From: JBBTXL01 sp038062295
GTDB taxonomy: Bacteria > Patescibacteriota > Minisyncoccia > GWC2-36-17 > WO2-46-25
DNA: 40,879 nt
Assembly (NCBI GenBank): GCA_038062295.1
Contig: JBBTXL010000018.1
Coordinates: 1 to 40,879, forward strand
Direction of reading: 5' to 3'
Shown here: piece by piece, positions 21,425-29,653 of the stretch
Position numbering within the stretch: position 1 is the first letter of the stretch
Layout of the letters: the number at the start of each line of letters is the position of its first letter
Translations under genes and position numbers: made by a program
The notes under the pieces: model-generated
The model's database searches: none
The model's input: the letters and a program-made list of their open reading frames with translations, nothing else
What the model was told of the DNA's origin: nothing

Positions 21425-22848
21425 CCTTTGAGCGCCGCGCGGATCTTGCCTTTTGCATAGTTGGTTTTCACGAAGTCAAGCCACGAAAGCGATGGCTTTT
21501 TGTTTTTCTGGGTGAGAATTTCGCATACGTCGCCGTTTGAAAGCACGGAATCAAGCGCGATCATCTTACCGTTCACTTTGGCGCCGTTGCACCGGTCGCC
21601 GACTTCCGAATGCACGTGGTAGGCAAAGTCTACCGGCGTGGCGCCCTCGGGCAAATCGATGACGTCTCCCTTGGGCGTGAGCACAAAGATACGGTCTTTG
21701 AAGAGATCGAGCTTTAAACTATCGATGAATTCCTTACTGCCGGCAACCGTCCGCTGCCATTCGCTGATCTGGCGCACCCACGCGAGGTTCCTGCTCGTAT
21801 GTGCGCCCGCCTTGGGCTTGCCGGCCTCGGCGTATGCCCAGTGCGCGGCGATGCCGTGTTTGGCTTCGTAGTCCATCTTTTCCGTGCGGATCTGGAATTC
21901 AGTGATCTCGCCGCCGTCGCAAAACACGGTGGTGTGCAGGCTTTGATACCCGTTGGGCTTGGGAAGCGCAATATAGTCTTTTACTCTGCCATGTACCGGC
22001 GGCCAAAGCTTGTGGATGATGCCGAGGGTCGCATAGCAATCCGCAATGGTCGGTACAATGACGCGCGCGGCAACCAGGTCGTGCACTTCTTCCAGCTCGT
22101 CACCCAATTGTTTGAGTTTTTTATGCAAACTGAACAGGTGCTTGACGCGCGAGTCGATGCGGACGATCTGTACGCCGTTCTTTGCGAGCTCGTCGACGAG
22201 CTTCTGCTTGATCGTCGTCAGGTACGGTTCTTTTTCTGAAATGCGGTTTTCCACGCGCGGCAGCAGCTGCCGGTATTCTTCCGCGAATGAGAAGGGGAAT
22301 GCGAGGTCTTCAAAAATACCTTTCAGCCGCCACATGCCGAGCCGGTCGGCAAGCGGCGCATAAATTTCCAGTGTTTCATCGGCAATGCGCTTGCGTTTGT
22401 GTTCCGGCACATGCTCGAGCGTCTTCATATTATGGAGCCGGTCGGCAAGCTTGATAAGCACGACGCGGATGTCCTGCGCCATTGCGACGATCATTTTTCG
22501 CAGGTTTTCGGCGTACCGTTCCTCGCCTTTGTATTTGAGCGTACCGAGCTTCGTGACACCTTCCACCAAGAAGGCGATCTCCGCGCCGAATTTTTTTTCA
22601 ATATCTTCCCCGGTCGCCGCGCCGTCCTCGCACACATCGTGCAAAAGTCCCGCGGCAATGGTATTGGCGTCGGCGCCCATATCCGCAAGCGTCAGCGCGA
22701 CATGGTGGGGGTGGATAAAATACGGTTCGCCCGAAAAACGCGTCTGCCCGTCATGGGCGAGCGCGGCAAATCGGTACGCTTCAGCGATGAGTTCTGCGTC
22801 TTCAGGCGACGTATCCCGTATTTTTTCCAAAATATCCCGAACATCCAT
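21421..22848 (-). CDS. rel: Short Rel-type (p)ppGpp synthetase/hydrolase
   Basis: A 475-residue alarmone enzyme. The HD hydrolase domain has IHPHH (45-49), HD at 70-71, ED at 74-75 and LADRLHNM (134-141). The synthetase domain follows with DSRVKHLFSLHKKLK, KPNGYQSLHTTV and EFQIRT. The TGS domain (FVLTPKGDVIDLPEGATPVDFAYHVH) follows. The chain ends about 50 residues after TGS, so the helical, zinc-finger and ACT domains of full Rel (about 720 residues) are missing. These domains sense stalled ribosomes, so regulation must differ. A leaderless-type promoter is visible just upstream. The TAG stop overlaps that of parB. Confidence 0.93.
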   Translation of the reverse strand: MDVRDILEKIRDTSPEDAELIAEAYRFAALAHDGQTRFSGEPYFIHPHHVALTLADMGADANTIAAGLLHDVCEDGAATGEDIEKKFGAEIAFLVEGVTKLGTLKYKGEERYAENLRKMIVAMAQDIRVVLIKLADRLHNMKTLEHVPEHKRKRIADETLEIYAPLADRLGMWRLKGIFEDLAFPFSFAEEYRQLLPRVENRISEKEPYLTTIKQKLVDELAKNGVQIVRIDSRVKHLFSLHKKLKQLGDELEEVHDLVAARVIVPTIADCYATLGIIHKLWPPVHGRVKDYIALPKPNGYQSLHTTVFCDGGEITEFQIRTEKMDYEAKHGIAAHWAYAEAGKPKAGAHTSRNLAWVRQISEWQRTVAGSKEFIDSLKLDLFKDRIFVLTPKGDVIDLPEGATPVDFAYHVHSEVGDRCNGAKVNGKMIALDSVLSNGDVCEILTQKNKKPSLSWLDFVKTNYAKGKIRAALKG

Positions 22849-22856
22849 ATACGGGT

Positions 22857-22885
22857 AACCTACACCGATTTTGCGGGGTTGTAAA
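22857..22885 (-). promoter_or_regulatory. rel promoter, near-leaderless geometry
   Basis: On the minus strand TTTACA, a 17-nt spacer and TAGGTT, then 8 nt to the ATG at 22848. This predicts a leader of 0-2 nt. Confidence 0.45.
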
Positions 22886-22917
22886 CGGAAGCAGAGATAC
22901 CTTTAAGAATTCAAACG

Positions 22918-22951
22918 AAAAGACGCAAAGAGACTTTTCTTTGCGTCTTTT
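22918..22951. terminator. Terminator for the small gene at 22965
   Basis: AAAAGACGCAAAGA (22918-22931) pairs with TCTTTGCGTCTTTT (22938-22951), 6-nt loop, with a T-rich foot on the minus strand. It stands 13 nt after the stop of the 58-residue gene. Confidence 0.78.
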
Positions 22952-22964
22952 TAATGCGTGATGA

Positions 22965-23141
22965 TTAGACACGAAGAAGCTTTGTTCCGGAAGACCTTCT
23001 GGTCCATCTGTCTAATATCTTCCAAACAGGGATAACTTTCTTTACCATCTCCTCGTCTTCTTTCTTCCATCGTGCAAGAACTTTTGGGTCTGTTTCTCGT
23101 GTAAAACCAAAATCCCGCAGCTTTTTTTCCAAAGAGTCCAT
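22965..23141 (-). CDS. Unknown 58-residue protein
   Basis: No family recognised. A small, highly charged, probably all-helical protein (MDSLEKKLRDFGFTRETD at the N-terminus, a Lys/Glu-rich middle, and a basic C-terminal WTRRSSGTKLLRV). It is rich in Lys/Arg and could bind nucleic acid, but no motif proves it. The ATG at 23141 is chosen because AAAAGGAGGTGG lies at the right distance before it; an upstream in-frame GTG is part of the SD region. It has its own terminator and sits between rel and topA on the same strand. Confidence 0.65.
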   Translation of the reverse strand: MDSLEKKLRDFGFTRETDPKVLARWKKEDEEMVKKVIPVWKILDRWTRRSSGTKLLRV

Positions 23142-23202
23142 GTATACCACCTCCTTTTACCGCTTTATGATTGTTAATGATCGCAGTGTACCTTTACAGT
23201 AA

Positions 23203-25293
23203 CTACTCCTCGCTTTCTTCCGGCGATTGTTCTTCTTTCGTTCGCATCTCCTCCGCTTCCTCTTTTTTCTTTACGGGGTTTGTCCAGCTGGCGTAGTCGC
23301 AGTCGGGGTAGCGTGAGCAGCCCCAAAAGGTGCGCCGTTTTTTTGTTTTCTTTTCTATGATCTCTCCTTCGTTGCATTGCGGGCAGGTGATGCCGGTCGT
23401 TTTGCGGATGGTTTTGGTTGTTTTGCATTCGGGAAACCCCGTGCACGCAAGGAATCGTCCGAACCGTCCTGTTTTGATAACCATGGGTTTGCCGCACTTC
23501 TCGCATACCTGGTCGGTTGGCTCATCCATATTTTCCTTCACGACCTCTTTGTACTTTTGTTCCAGGTTTTCGTGGAACGGTTTGTAAAATTCTCCGACGA
23601 CGGTTTCCCATGCCGTTTCTCCTTCTCCGACCTTGTCCAGTTCCTCTTCCATTTTCGCCGTGAACGCGACATCCACGATCTGCGGGAAGTGCTGTACGAG
23701 GAGCGCATCCACTTTCGTGCCGGTTTCGGTTGGCTGGAGGCGCCGCTGTTCGTTCTTCTCCACATAGTTGCGCGCTTGGATGGTGCTGATGATAGGCGCG
23801 TAGGTGGAGGGACGTCCGATGCCGTATTCTTCAAGCGCTTTCACGAGCGATGCTTCCGTATAGCGCGGCGGTGGTTCGGTGAAATGCTGTGTACCATCCA
23901 CCGTTTCCGGGGTGAGCGGTTCGCCTTCAACAACGACAGGCAGAACAGTGTCTTCAAATTTGGTGGGATATGCCGCAAGGAAGCCGTCGAATTTTTTCAC
24001 GATGCCGTTGGCGCGGAAGATACAGCGGTCGGCTGTTCCCTCGGTTGTAATATCAATGGCGGTTGCGTCAAAAATCGCATGTTCCATCTGCGTTGCGATA
24101 AAACGCCGCCAGATGAGGTTGTACAGTTTCCACTGTTGCGGCGTGAGGTGGTCTTTAATGTCGTCGGGGTGTCGTGCGGGGTCGCTGGGGCGGACGGCTT
24201 CGTGCGCTTCCTGCGCGCCCTTACTCTTTGTTTTAAAACGGCGAGGGATAGCAAGCGCATAGTTTTCTCCGAAGCGCGCAACGATTGCCAAGCGCGCTTC
24301 CGCGAGCGCGCTTTCGGCAACATGGAGCGAATCCGTGCGCATGTAGGTGATAAGCCCGGTGCTGCCACCCGCGCCCAGCTCAACGCCTTCATAGAGCTGT
24401 TGTGCCGTCATCATGGTGAGCTTTGCGGAAAAACGAAGTTTGCGCCATGCATCTTGTTGCAAGGTGCTTGTGGTAAAGGGTGTCGGCGGTGATTTTTTCA
24501 GTTCCTTTTTTGTGACGGCAGCGACGGCGTAGCGTGCGTTTGCGAGTGCATGAAGCGTTTCATCCGCCACAGTTTTATTCGTGATGGAGAATTTTTCCAG
24601 TTTTTCCTCATTTCGTTTTATAAGTGTTGCAATGACTTTCTCACCATTGTTCGTGATAAATACGCCGCCGATCGTCCAGTATTCTTGCGGTTTGAACGCG
24701 GTGATCTCTTCTTCCCGCCCAACGATCAGGCGCACGGCAGCCGACTGGACGCGCCCGGCCGAAAGCCCGCGCATGAGTTTGCGCCACAGAAACGGGGAAA
24801 GCTCGTACCCCACGAGCCGGTCAAGCACCCGGCGTGCCTGTTGTGCGTTCACCAGGCGCGTATCAATGGCGCGGGGATGGGCAAGCGCTTCTTCAATGGC
24901 TTTTTGCGTGATCTCATGAAATACAATGCGTTCCGTCGGTTGTTTCGTTTCGCTAAGCCCGAGCGCTTCGGTGAGGTGCCACGCAATCGCTTCTCCTTCG
25001 CGGTCCTCGTCGGTTGCAAGAATGATCCTGCCGGCCTTTTTTGCTGCTATTTTCAATTCCTTGACGCGGGGTTTTGCTTTGAGCGGCACGATATAGTGCG
25101 GCGCAAAGTTATGCTCCACATCAATGCCAATTTTTGACTTTGGGAGGTCGCGCACATGCCCGTATGATGACAAAACAACATATCCATCACCCAAAAATCG
25201 GGTGATGGTTTTTGCTTTCGTGGGCGATTCTACGATAACAAGGGCCGTGTTCGCCTTCGCGTCAGATTTTTTTCGCGTACGTGCTGCCGACAT
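23203..25293 (-). CDS. topA: DNA topoisomerase I
   Basis: A 696-residue type IA topoisomerase that relaxes negative supercoils. The Toprim domain shows LVIVESPTKAKTI and ATDEDREGEAIAWHL. The catalytic Tyr317 lies in GLITYMRTDS. The PSTYAPIISTIQARNYVEK block follows. The C-terminus has two zinc-ribbon repeats: CEKCGKPMVIKTGRFGRFLAC, then CPQCNEGEI...CSRYPDC. A Glu-rich tail closes the protein. It is shorter than E. coli TopA (865) because it has fewer C-terminal ribbons. Its start overlaps the 3' end of dprA by 32 nt. Confidence 0.96.
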   Translation of the reverse strand: MSAARTRKKSDAKANTALVIVESPTKAKTITRFLGDGYVVLSSYGHVRDLPKSKIGIDVEHNFAPHYIVPLKAKPRVKELKIAAKKAGRIILATDEDREGEAIAWHLTEALGLSETKQPTERIVFHEITQKAIEEALAHPRAIDTRLVNAQQARRVLDRLVGYELSPFLWRKLMRGLSAGRVQSAAVRLIVGREEEITAFKPQEYWTIGGVFITNNGEKVIATLIKRNEEKLEKFSITNKTVADETLHALANARYAVAAVTKKELKKSPPTPFTTSTLQQDAWRKLRFSAKLTMMTAQQLYEGVELGAGGSTGLITYMRTDSLHVAESALAEARLAIVARFGENYALAIPRRFKTKSKGAQEAHEAVRPSDPARHPDDIKDHLTPQQWKLYNLIWRRFIATQMEHAIFDATAIDITTEGTADRCIFRANGIVKKFDGFLAAYPTKFEDTVLPVVVEGEPLTPETVDGTQHFTEPPPRYTEASLVKALEEYGIGRPSTYAPIISTIQARNYVEKNEQRRLQPTETGTKVDALLVQHFPQIVDVAFTAKMEEELDKVGEGETAWETVVGEFYKPFHENLEQKYKEVVKENMDEPTDQVCEKCGKPMVIKTGRFGRFLACTGFPECKTTKTIRKTTGITCPQCNEGEIIEKKTKKRRTFWGCSRYPDCDYASWTNPVKKKEEAEEMRTKEEQSPEESEE

Positions 25294-26122
25294 GCGTGAT
25301 TGTATTTTTCAATTCTAACATGGTGAGCGCAATGAGCACAGTTTCTGCATTCAAGTGCGATTGTGTGATAATGTCATCCACCGTAAGAGGCTCTGCGGAA
25401 AGACAGGAAATAACAACCGTTTCTTCTTCGGTAAGCCCCACAGTGCTCCCGCCTTTCGTGTCGGTTGTTATTCCCAGTTCGGTGAGAATGTCATCTGCCG
25501 AAAGCACGAGCTTTGCGCCGCGCTGGATAAGAAAGTTCGCACCCCGCGACGTCTGCGCATAGATGGGGCCGGGAACCGCAAACACGTCTCTTCCTTGCTC
25601 AAGCGCGAAGTTTGCCGTGATGAGCGAGCCGCTTTTTTCGCTTGCCTCGACCACCACCACGCCGAGCGACAACCCGGAAATAATCCGGTTGCGCTCAGGG
25701 AACTGGTGTGGCAGGGCAGGTGTCCCGGTTTCGTATTCGGAAATCACCGCACCATGTTCCATAATACTTTTTGCCAACGAGGTGTGAGTATGGGGGTAAA
25801 TGGATTTATCGTCAACCCCGGTGCCCAGCACCGCAACTGTTACGCCGCCTGCGTCGAGCGCCCCTTTGTGCGCTTCGCCATCAATGCCAAGCGCCATGCC
25901 AGACACGATAACCACGCCGCGCGCGGCAAGCGCGTACGCCAAGTCGTACGCCGCCTGTTTCCCGTACGCCGTGCATTTGCGCGAGCCGACGATGGCGATC
26001 GTTACCGCATCGTCGGGCGGCAATGCTCCGCGCACAAAAAGTTTTTTTGGTGGCGTGTGAATATTCCGCAGCCGTTCGGGATACTCTTTGTTGTTGATTG
26101 TTACTTCACGAATGTTGTTCAT
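25262..26122 (-). CDS. dprA: DNA processing protein DprA
   Basis: A 286-residue protein that protects incoming single-stranded DNA and loads RecA in natural transformation. The Rossmann-like DprA domain has AIVGSRKCTAYGKQAAYDLA, VVIVSGMALGIDGEAHKGAL, LGTGVDDKSIYP and the FPERNRIISGLS motif. The C-terminal winged-helix (about 220-286) is present. The chosen start MNNIREV (26122) gives the usual short N-terminus; the upstream extension overlaps mfd. The gene order mfd-dprA-topA on one strand is close. Competence via type IV pili is known in this lineage, but no com genes are in this window. Confidence 0.93.
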   Translation of the reverse strand: MNNIREVTINNKEYPERLRNIHTPPKKLFVRGALPPDDAVTIAIVGSRKCTAYGKQAAYDLAYALAARGVVIVSGMALGIDGEAHKGALDAGGVTVAVLGTGVDDKSIYPHTHTSLAKSIMEHGAVISEYETGTPALPHQFPERNRIISGLSLGVVVVEASEKSGSLITANFALEQGRDVFAVPGPIYAQTSRGANFLIQRGAKLVLSADDILTELGITTDTKGGSTVGLTEEETVVISCLSAEPLTVDDIITQSHLNAETVLIALTMLELKNTITHVGSTYAKKI

Positions 26123-26150
26123 GTATGCGTTGTATCGTACCAAAGGATTC

Positions 26151-28148
26151 TCAATGTGAAAAGTTTTGCAAGCTTTCCACTGCATCGGCCAACATCTGGC
26201 AATATAAATTTAAACCAACAGCGTTCACGGAGCCGGATTGTTTTTTGCCCAGGATGTTGCCCGCGCCGCGGATCTCCAAGTCACGCTGGGCGATGAAATA
26301 TCCCGCGCCGAGTTCCGTCGCTTCTTTGAGCGCTTCAAGGCGCTTTTTCGCGTCTTCGGAAAGGACTTTTGACGGGTAAAGAAAATACGCGTGCGCTTTG
26401 TGCTCTGCGCGTCCGATGCGCCCACGGATTTGATACGCTTGCGCGAGGCCAAGCCGCGTAGCATCGTCCACGATGAGCGTATTCGCGTTTTTAATATCAA
26501 GGCCGTTCTCGATGATAGTGGTTGCCACGAGCACATCGAATTTTTTCTCTTTGAAGGCGCGCATGACGGCGCGAAGGCGCGCTTCGCCGACTCTGCCATG
26601 CACGGCTTCAAATTTCGCTTTGGGCACAAGTTCTTTGAGCGTTTCCTTTACCTTTTCAATGGTCTCTATCTTATTGTGCAAAAAATAGACTTGCCCGCGC
26701 CGTCCGCGTTCATATTCAATCGCTTTCCTGATGACATCTTTACTATAAGGAAGGATGAATGTTTCGATGGTTTGCCGCCCGAGCGGCGGCGTGGTGATGG
26801 TGCTGATGGCGCGCATGCCCGAAAGCGCCAGATACAGCGTGCGGGGGATGGGCGTTGCCGACAGACTCAACACATCGATGTTTTCGCGCATCGCTTTGAG
26901 TTTTTCTTTCTGGCGCACGCCAAAACGCTGTTCTTCGTCGATGATGAGCAGGCCGACGTTTTTGAACGCAACGTCTTTTGATAAGATGCGGTGCGTACCG
27001 ATGACGATGTCGACTTTTCCTTCTTTGAGCTTGCGCACGGTCTCTTTTTGCGCTTGCTTTGTTTCAAATCGCGAGAGCATGCCGATGGCAACGGGAAATT
27101 TGGCAAAACGGTTTTTGAATGTTTCGTAATGCTGGTCGGCAAGCACGGTGGTGGGGCACAGCACGGCGACTTGCTTGCCCGCGTACACCGCGGCAAACGC
27201 CGCGCGCATCGCAACTTCTGTTTTACCGAACCCAACGTCTCCGCACACCAGCCGGTCCATCGGCTCGGTCTTTTGCATATCAGCAAGAACGTCTTCAATG
27301 GCTTGCTGTTGGTCGTGCGTTTCCACATGTTCAAACCGCGCGTCAAAATCATGCTGTTCGCGCACCAATGCGGGGTAGGGGGTGCGGCGTGCTTGATGCC
27401 GCAATGCGTACAGTTCCAACAGTTCTTTGGCGAGCCTTATGGCATCCTCCGAAACTTTCTTTTTCGCGTGTTCCCACACGGTACCCGAGAGCCGGTGAAT
27501 GGTCGGCTGTTCAAGCCCCAGATAGCGCGACAGTTTTTTTACTTGGCTTTCCGGCACATAGAGCTTGTCGTGCTCTGTGCTGTCTTTGGGCGGCGCGTAT
27601 TCAAGCAAGTAGTACTTCCCGCTGAATGAAGTCGGATTTCCTTCAGTGGGGGTGGGACTTTCAAACATGCCGCGAAAGATGCCGATGCCGTGGTCAAGAT
27701 GCACCACGAAGTCGCCCTCTTTCAGATTGTGCAAATGCGAAATCTCCCGCTTGAACATTTCTTTTTTAAGGAGCTTTTCGCGCTTGTCCTGCGCTATTTC
27801 TTTTTGTTCAAGCGGTGTGATGCGCTCGACGGTATTGCCCAGAAATTCAATGCGCGTGAGGCGGTCGCTGTTTAAAGGGAACACAGTCACCGTTCCACCC
27901 AGCGTGGAAAATTCACCGTGCGCCGCCACCGTCTGCACTTTTTCGTAGTGAAGGGAGTCAAGCGAGCGCAAGAACTCCGACATGCTCACGCGCTCTCCTT
28001 CTTCCAGAAACAGAATATGTTCTTTCCAAAACGAATCGGCGCGGGCAAGCTTTTTGATCTTCTCCGCGTTTTCCGAGAACCACAAAACATCCCGTTCCGC
28101 GAAAGAGGGGATGAACGCCGCGATCATTATTTCTTTCGCGTCAGTCAT
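26151..28148 (-). CDS. mfd: Short Mfd-like transcription-repair coupling factor
   Basis: A 665-residue superfamily 2 helicase. Residues 1-110 keep only the end of the UvrB-like part (VFPLNSDRLTRIEFLGNTVERI). The RNA polymerase-interacting CarD-like domain follows (EGDFVVHLDHGIGIFRG). The helicase core has Walker A GDVGFGKTE near 300-308 and IDEEQRFG near 403-408, plus the motif V/VI region GLDIKNANTLIVDDA and QIRGRIGRAEHKAHAY. The chain stops shortly after the TRG region (GNILGKKQSGSVNAVG). The N-terminal UvrA-binding part and the C-terminal autoinhibitory domain of the 1150-residue E. coli protein are lacking. It begins 16 nt after a duplicated pth 3' end. Confidence 0.9.
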   Translation of the reverse strand: MTDAKEIMIAAFIPSFAERDVLWFSENAEKIKKLARADSFWKEHILFLEEGERVSMSEFLRSLDSLHYEKVQTVAAHGEFSTLGGTVTVFPLNSDRLTRIEFLGNTVERITPLEQKEIAQDKREKLLKKEMFKREISHLHNLKEGDFVVHLDHGIGIFRGMFESPTPTEGNPTSFSGKYYLLEYAPPKDSTEHDKLYVPESQVKKLSRYLGLEQPTIHRLSGTVWEHAKKKVSEDAIRLAKELLELYALRHQARRTPYPALVREQHDFDARFEHVETHDQQQAIEDVLADMQKTEPMDRLVCGDVGFGKTEVAMRAAFAAVYAGKQVAVLCPTTVLADQHYETFKNRFAKFPVAIGMLSRFETKQAQKETVRKLKEGKVDIVIGTHRILSKDVAFKNVGLLIIDEEQRFGVRQKEKLKAMRENIDVLSLSATPIPRTLYLALSGMRAISTITTPPLGRQTIETFILPYSKDVIRKAIEYERGRRGQVYFLHNKIETIEKVKETLKELVPKAKFEAVHGRVGEARLRAVMRAFKEKKFDVLVATTIIENGLDIKNANTLIVDDATRLGLAQAYQIRGRIGRAEHKAHAYFLYPSKVLSEDAKKRLEALKEATELGAGYFIAQRDLEIRGAGNILGKKQSGSVNAVGLNLYCQMLADAVESLQNFSH

Positions 28149-28164
28149 GCATAGGGAGATTGTA

Positions 28165-28255
28165 TTATTGATTATACAGCGTCATCGCTTTCTCGGGGCT
28201 TTCGGCGACGGCGCAGGTGAGTGCTTCAAGCGCTTCGTACTTTTTTGCTACAGGT
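28165..28255 (-). pseudogene. Duplicated 3' end of pth (stranded fragment)
   Basis: The minus strand encodes a fragment equivalent to the last 25-30 residues of Pth: VAKKYEALEALTC, then AVAESPEKAMTLYNQ and a TAA at 28165-28167. The intact pth at 29084 ends ALEALTCAVAESPEKAMSLYNA. A 39-base block is identical in both (28183-28221 and 29102-29140). Around it most changes are synonymous (ctt/ctc, gaa/gag, gca/gcg, ctg/ttg), so both copies evolved as real genes. It lies 16 nt before mfd, which suggests this is the original pth end that once preceded mfd. Confidence 0.85.
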
Positions 28256-28262
28256 TTGTGTC

Positions 28263-29078
28263 CTAAGAAATATAGTTTTGCGGAGGCTTTTGCATGGACT
28301 TCCATTTCTTCCTTTCAATAAATATACCAATTGTTATTCCCACCGCAGGAGGCAAAATAAAGATTAAGAAATACATTATGAACAATAGAATAGGACCAAA
28401 AAGTGTAGGCTGGTGTCCTCCTGAATAAGGAAATATTTTTCGCAAAACTGAACCCATAACCCCATTAACATCCAGATAGTTATCATAGACGTCTTGTATT
28501 TTTGGCAAGGGGGGCGTTTCCCCACGCTTCAAATATTCAGCTTGACGAAAGTTCGACATTGCTGACGACTTCAAACAAATTTGATTAACAAATTGAGATT
28601 GGGCTATTGACAACATAAAGCTCCTCGGTTGCTTACAGGCTTCCTGAATGTCTCTTTCACATTGCTCATTGGCACCAGATATGTACGACCTGCTATCGCA
28701 TGAGCTGCTTTTCTCCCGGCCAAAGAATTGTTCGTCACTTTTCAACTCTTCCAGGCTCTTGGTTGCACATCTGTCAGTGAGCTCCTGGGTCAACAATTCG
28801 ACGCGTTGATATTCTGACGCCAGAAACGTCTCAGCATCGGCGTATCTGCCCAAGGTATTCCGCCTCATCACTTCAACAGCACATTCATAAGCAGATTTGT
28901 TTTGATTTTCACATGTCTTACATTCTAGATAGGTTTCATACATGGGGATATTTCGATTATAATCAGAAAACGCAGCAAAGTGTTTCTGAGGCGCATAGAC
29001 GAAAAAAAATAGCAAAAAATAGATACTTATAGATAATACTGTTCCACAAATGAAACCAATTAAAATATTTTTTCTCAT
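28263..29078 (-). CDS. Cysteine-rich two-helix membrane protein, likely acquired
   Basis: Unrecognised 271-residue protein. It has an N-terminal membrane helix (about 4-29), a polar domain of about 180 residues and a C-terminal helix pair (about 225-255) followed by basic residues (ERKKWKSMQ). The middle domain has eight Cys (in ECKTC, AYEC, DRC, SSSC, EQC, EAC and ICL), an even number that would suit disulfides formed by the DsbB/thioredoxin pair at 12.3 kb if the domain is outside. Its DNA is clearly more AT-rich than its neighbours, and it is bracketed by two copies of the pth 3' end. It is therefore probably an inserted cargo gene. The start lies 5 nt after the pth stop, so it could be translated from the pth transcript. 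Confidence 0.72.
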   Translation of the reverse strand: MRKNILIGFICGTVLSISIYFLLFFFVYAPQKHFAAFSDYNRNIPMYETYLECKTCENQNKSAYECAVEVMRRNTLGRYADAETFLASEYQRVELLTQELTDRCATKSLEELKSDEQFFGREKSSSCDSRSYISGANEQCERDIQEACKQPRSFMLSIAQSQFVNQICLKSSAMSNFRQAEYLKRGETPPLPKIQDVYDNYLDVNGVMGSVLRKIFPYSGGHQPTLFGPILLFIMYFLIFILPPAVGITIGIFIERKKWKSMQKPPQNYIS

Positions 29079-29083
29079 TTTTA

Positions 29084-29653
29084 TTATGCATTATACAACG
29101 ACATCGCTTTCTCGGGGCTTTCGGCGACGGCGCAGGTGAGCGCCTCGAGCGCTTTTTTGACCGCTTTTTTCATATCCGGTTCTTCTTTCGTGCTGAACTT
29201 TTTAAGCACGATGTCCATGGCGTCTTTCGTTTTCTTTTTTTGCCCGATGCCGACGCGCACGCGCCAGAACGCTTTTGTTTTGAGCGCGCGCATGACGCTT
29301 TCCACGCCTTTGTGGCCGGCGGAGCTTTTATCAAACGATAGTTTCATCCTGCTGATAGGGAGGTCAATGTCGTCGTGGACGACGAACATCTGCACCGGCT
29401 TGATTTTGTAGTACGATGCGAGCGTGAAAACAGCAAGCCCAGATTTATTCATGAACGTTTGGGGGATGGCCGCGATCACTTTCTCTTTGCCAATTTTACC
29501 AACAGAGACAAGCGTATTTGCTTTTTTGTCGAACACAAAATCGGCAAGCTCGTTTTTTGCCGCCCATTTCTCAACAATCGCTCTGCCGATGTTATGCTTG
29601 GTGTTTTTGTATTCGTCGCCCGGATTTCCCAGGCCGATGATAAGATGCATCAT
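29084..29653 (-). CDS. pth: Peptidyl-tRNA hydrolase
   Basis: A 189-residue enzyme that frees peptides from prematurely released peptidyl-tRNA. Motifs: LIIGLGNPGDEY (4-15), the catalytic His20 in TKHNIG, the substrate Asn69 in QTFMNKSG, and Asp94-Asp95 in VVHDDIDLP. The usual GHNG is GHKG here (113-116), so one tRNA-contacting Asn is replaced by Lys. The C-terminal 23 codons are duplicated at 28165-28240. The ATG overlaps the stop of the upstream LCP gene (ATGA at 29650-29653); a second Met follows directly. Confidence 0.95.
   Translation of the reverse strand: MMHLIIGLGNPGDEYKNTKHNIGRAIVEKWAAKNELADFVFDKKANTLVSVGKIGKEKVIAAIPQTFMNKSGLAVFTLASYYKIKPVQMFVVHDDIDLPISRMKLSFDKSSAGHKGVESVMRALKTKAFWRVRVGIGQKKKTKDAMDIVLKKFSTKEEPDMKKAVKKALEALTCAVAESPEKAMSLYNA

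Noticed and set aside
23377..24492. 371-codon open frame on the plus strand opposite topA
   Set aside because: It is the antisense shadow of a GC-rich coding gene with full topoisomerase motifs. Its product is low-complexity (Arg/Phe/Val-rich) and has no start signal.
28149..28200. TATAAT before mfd as a dedicated promoter
   Set aside because: The hexamer is the end of the duplicated pth frame (codons for LYN), has no fitting -35 and is too far from the ATG to match the leaderless pattern.
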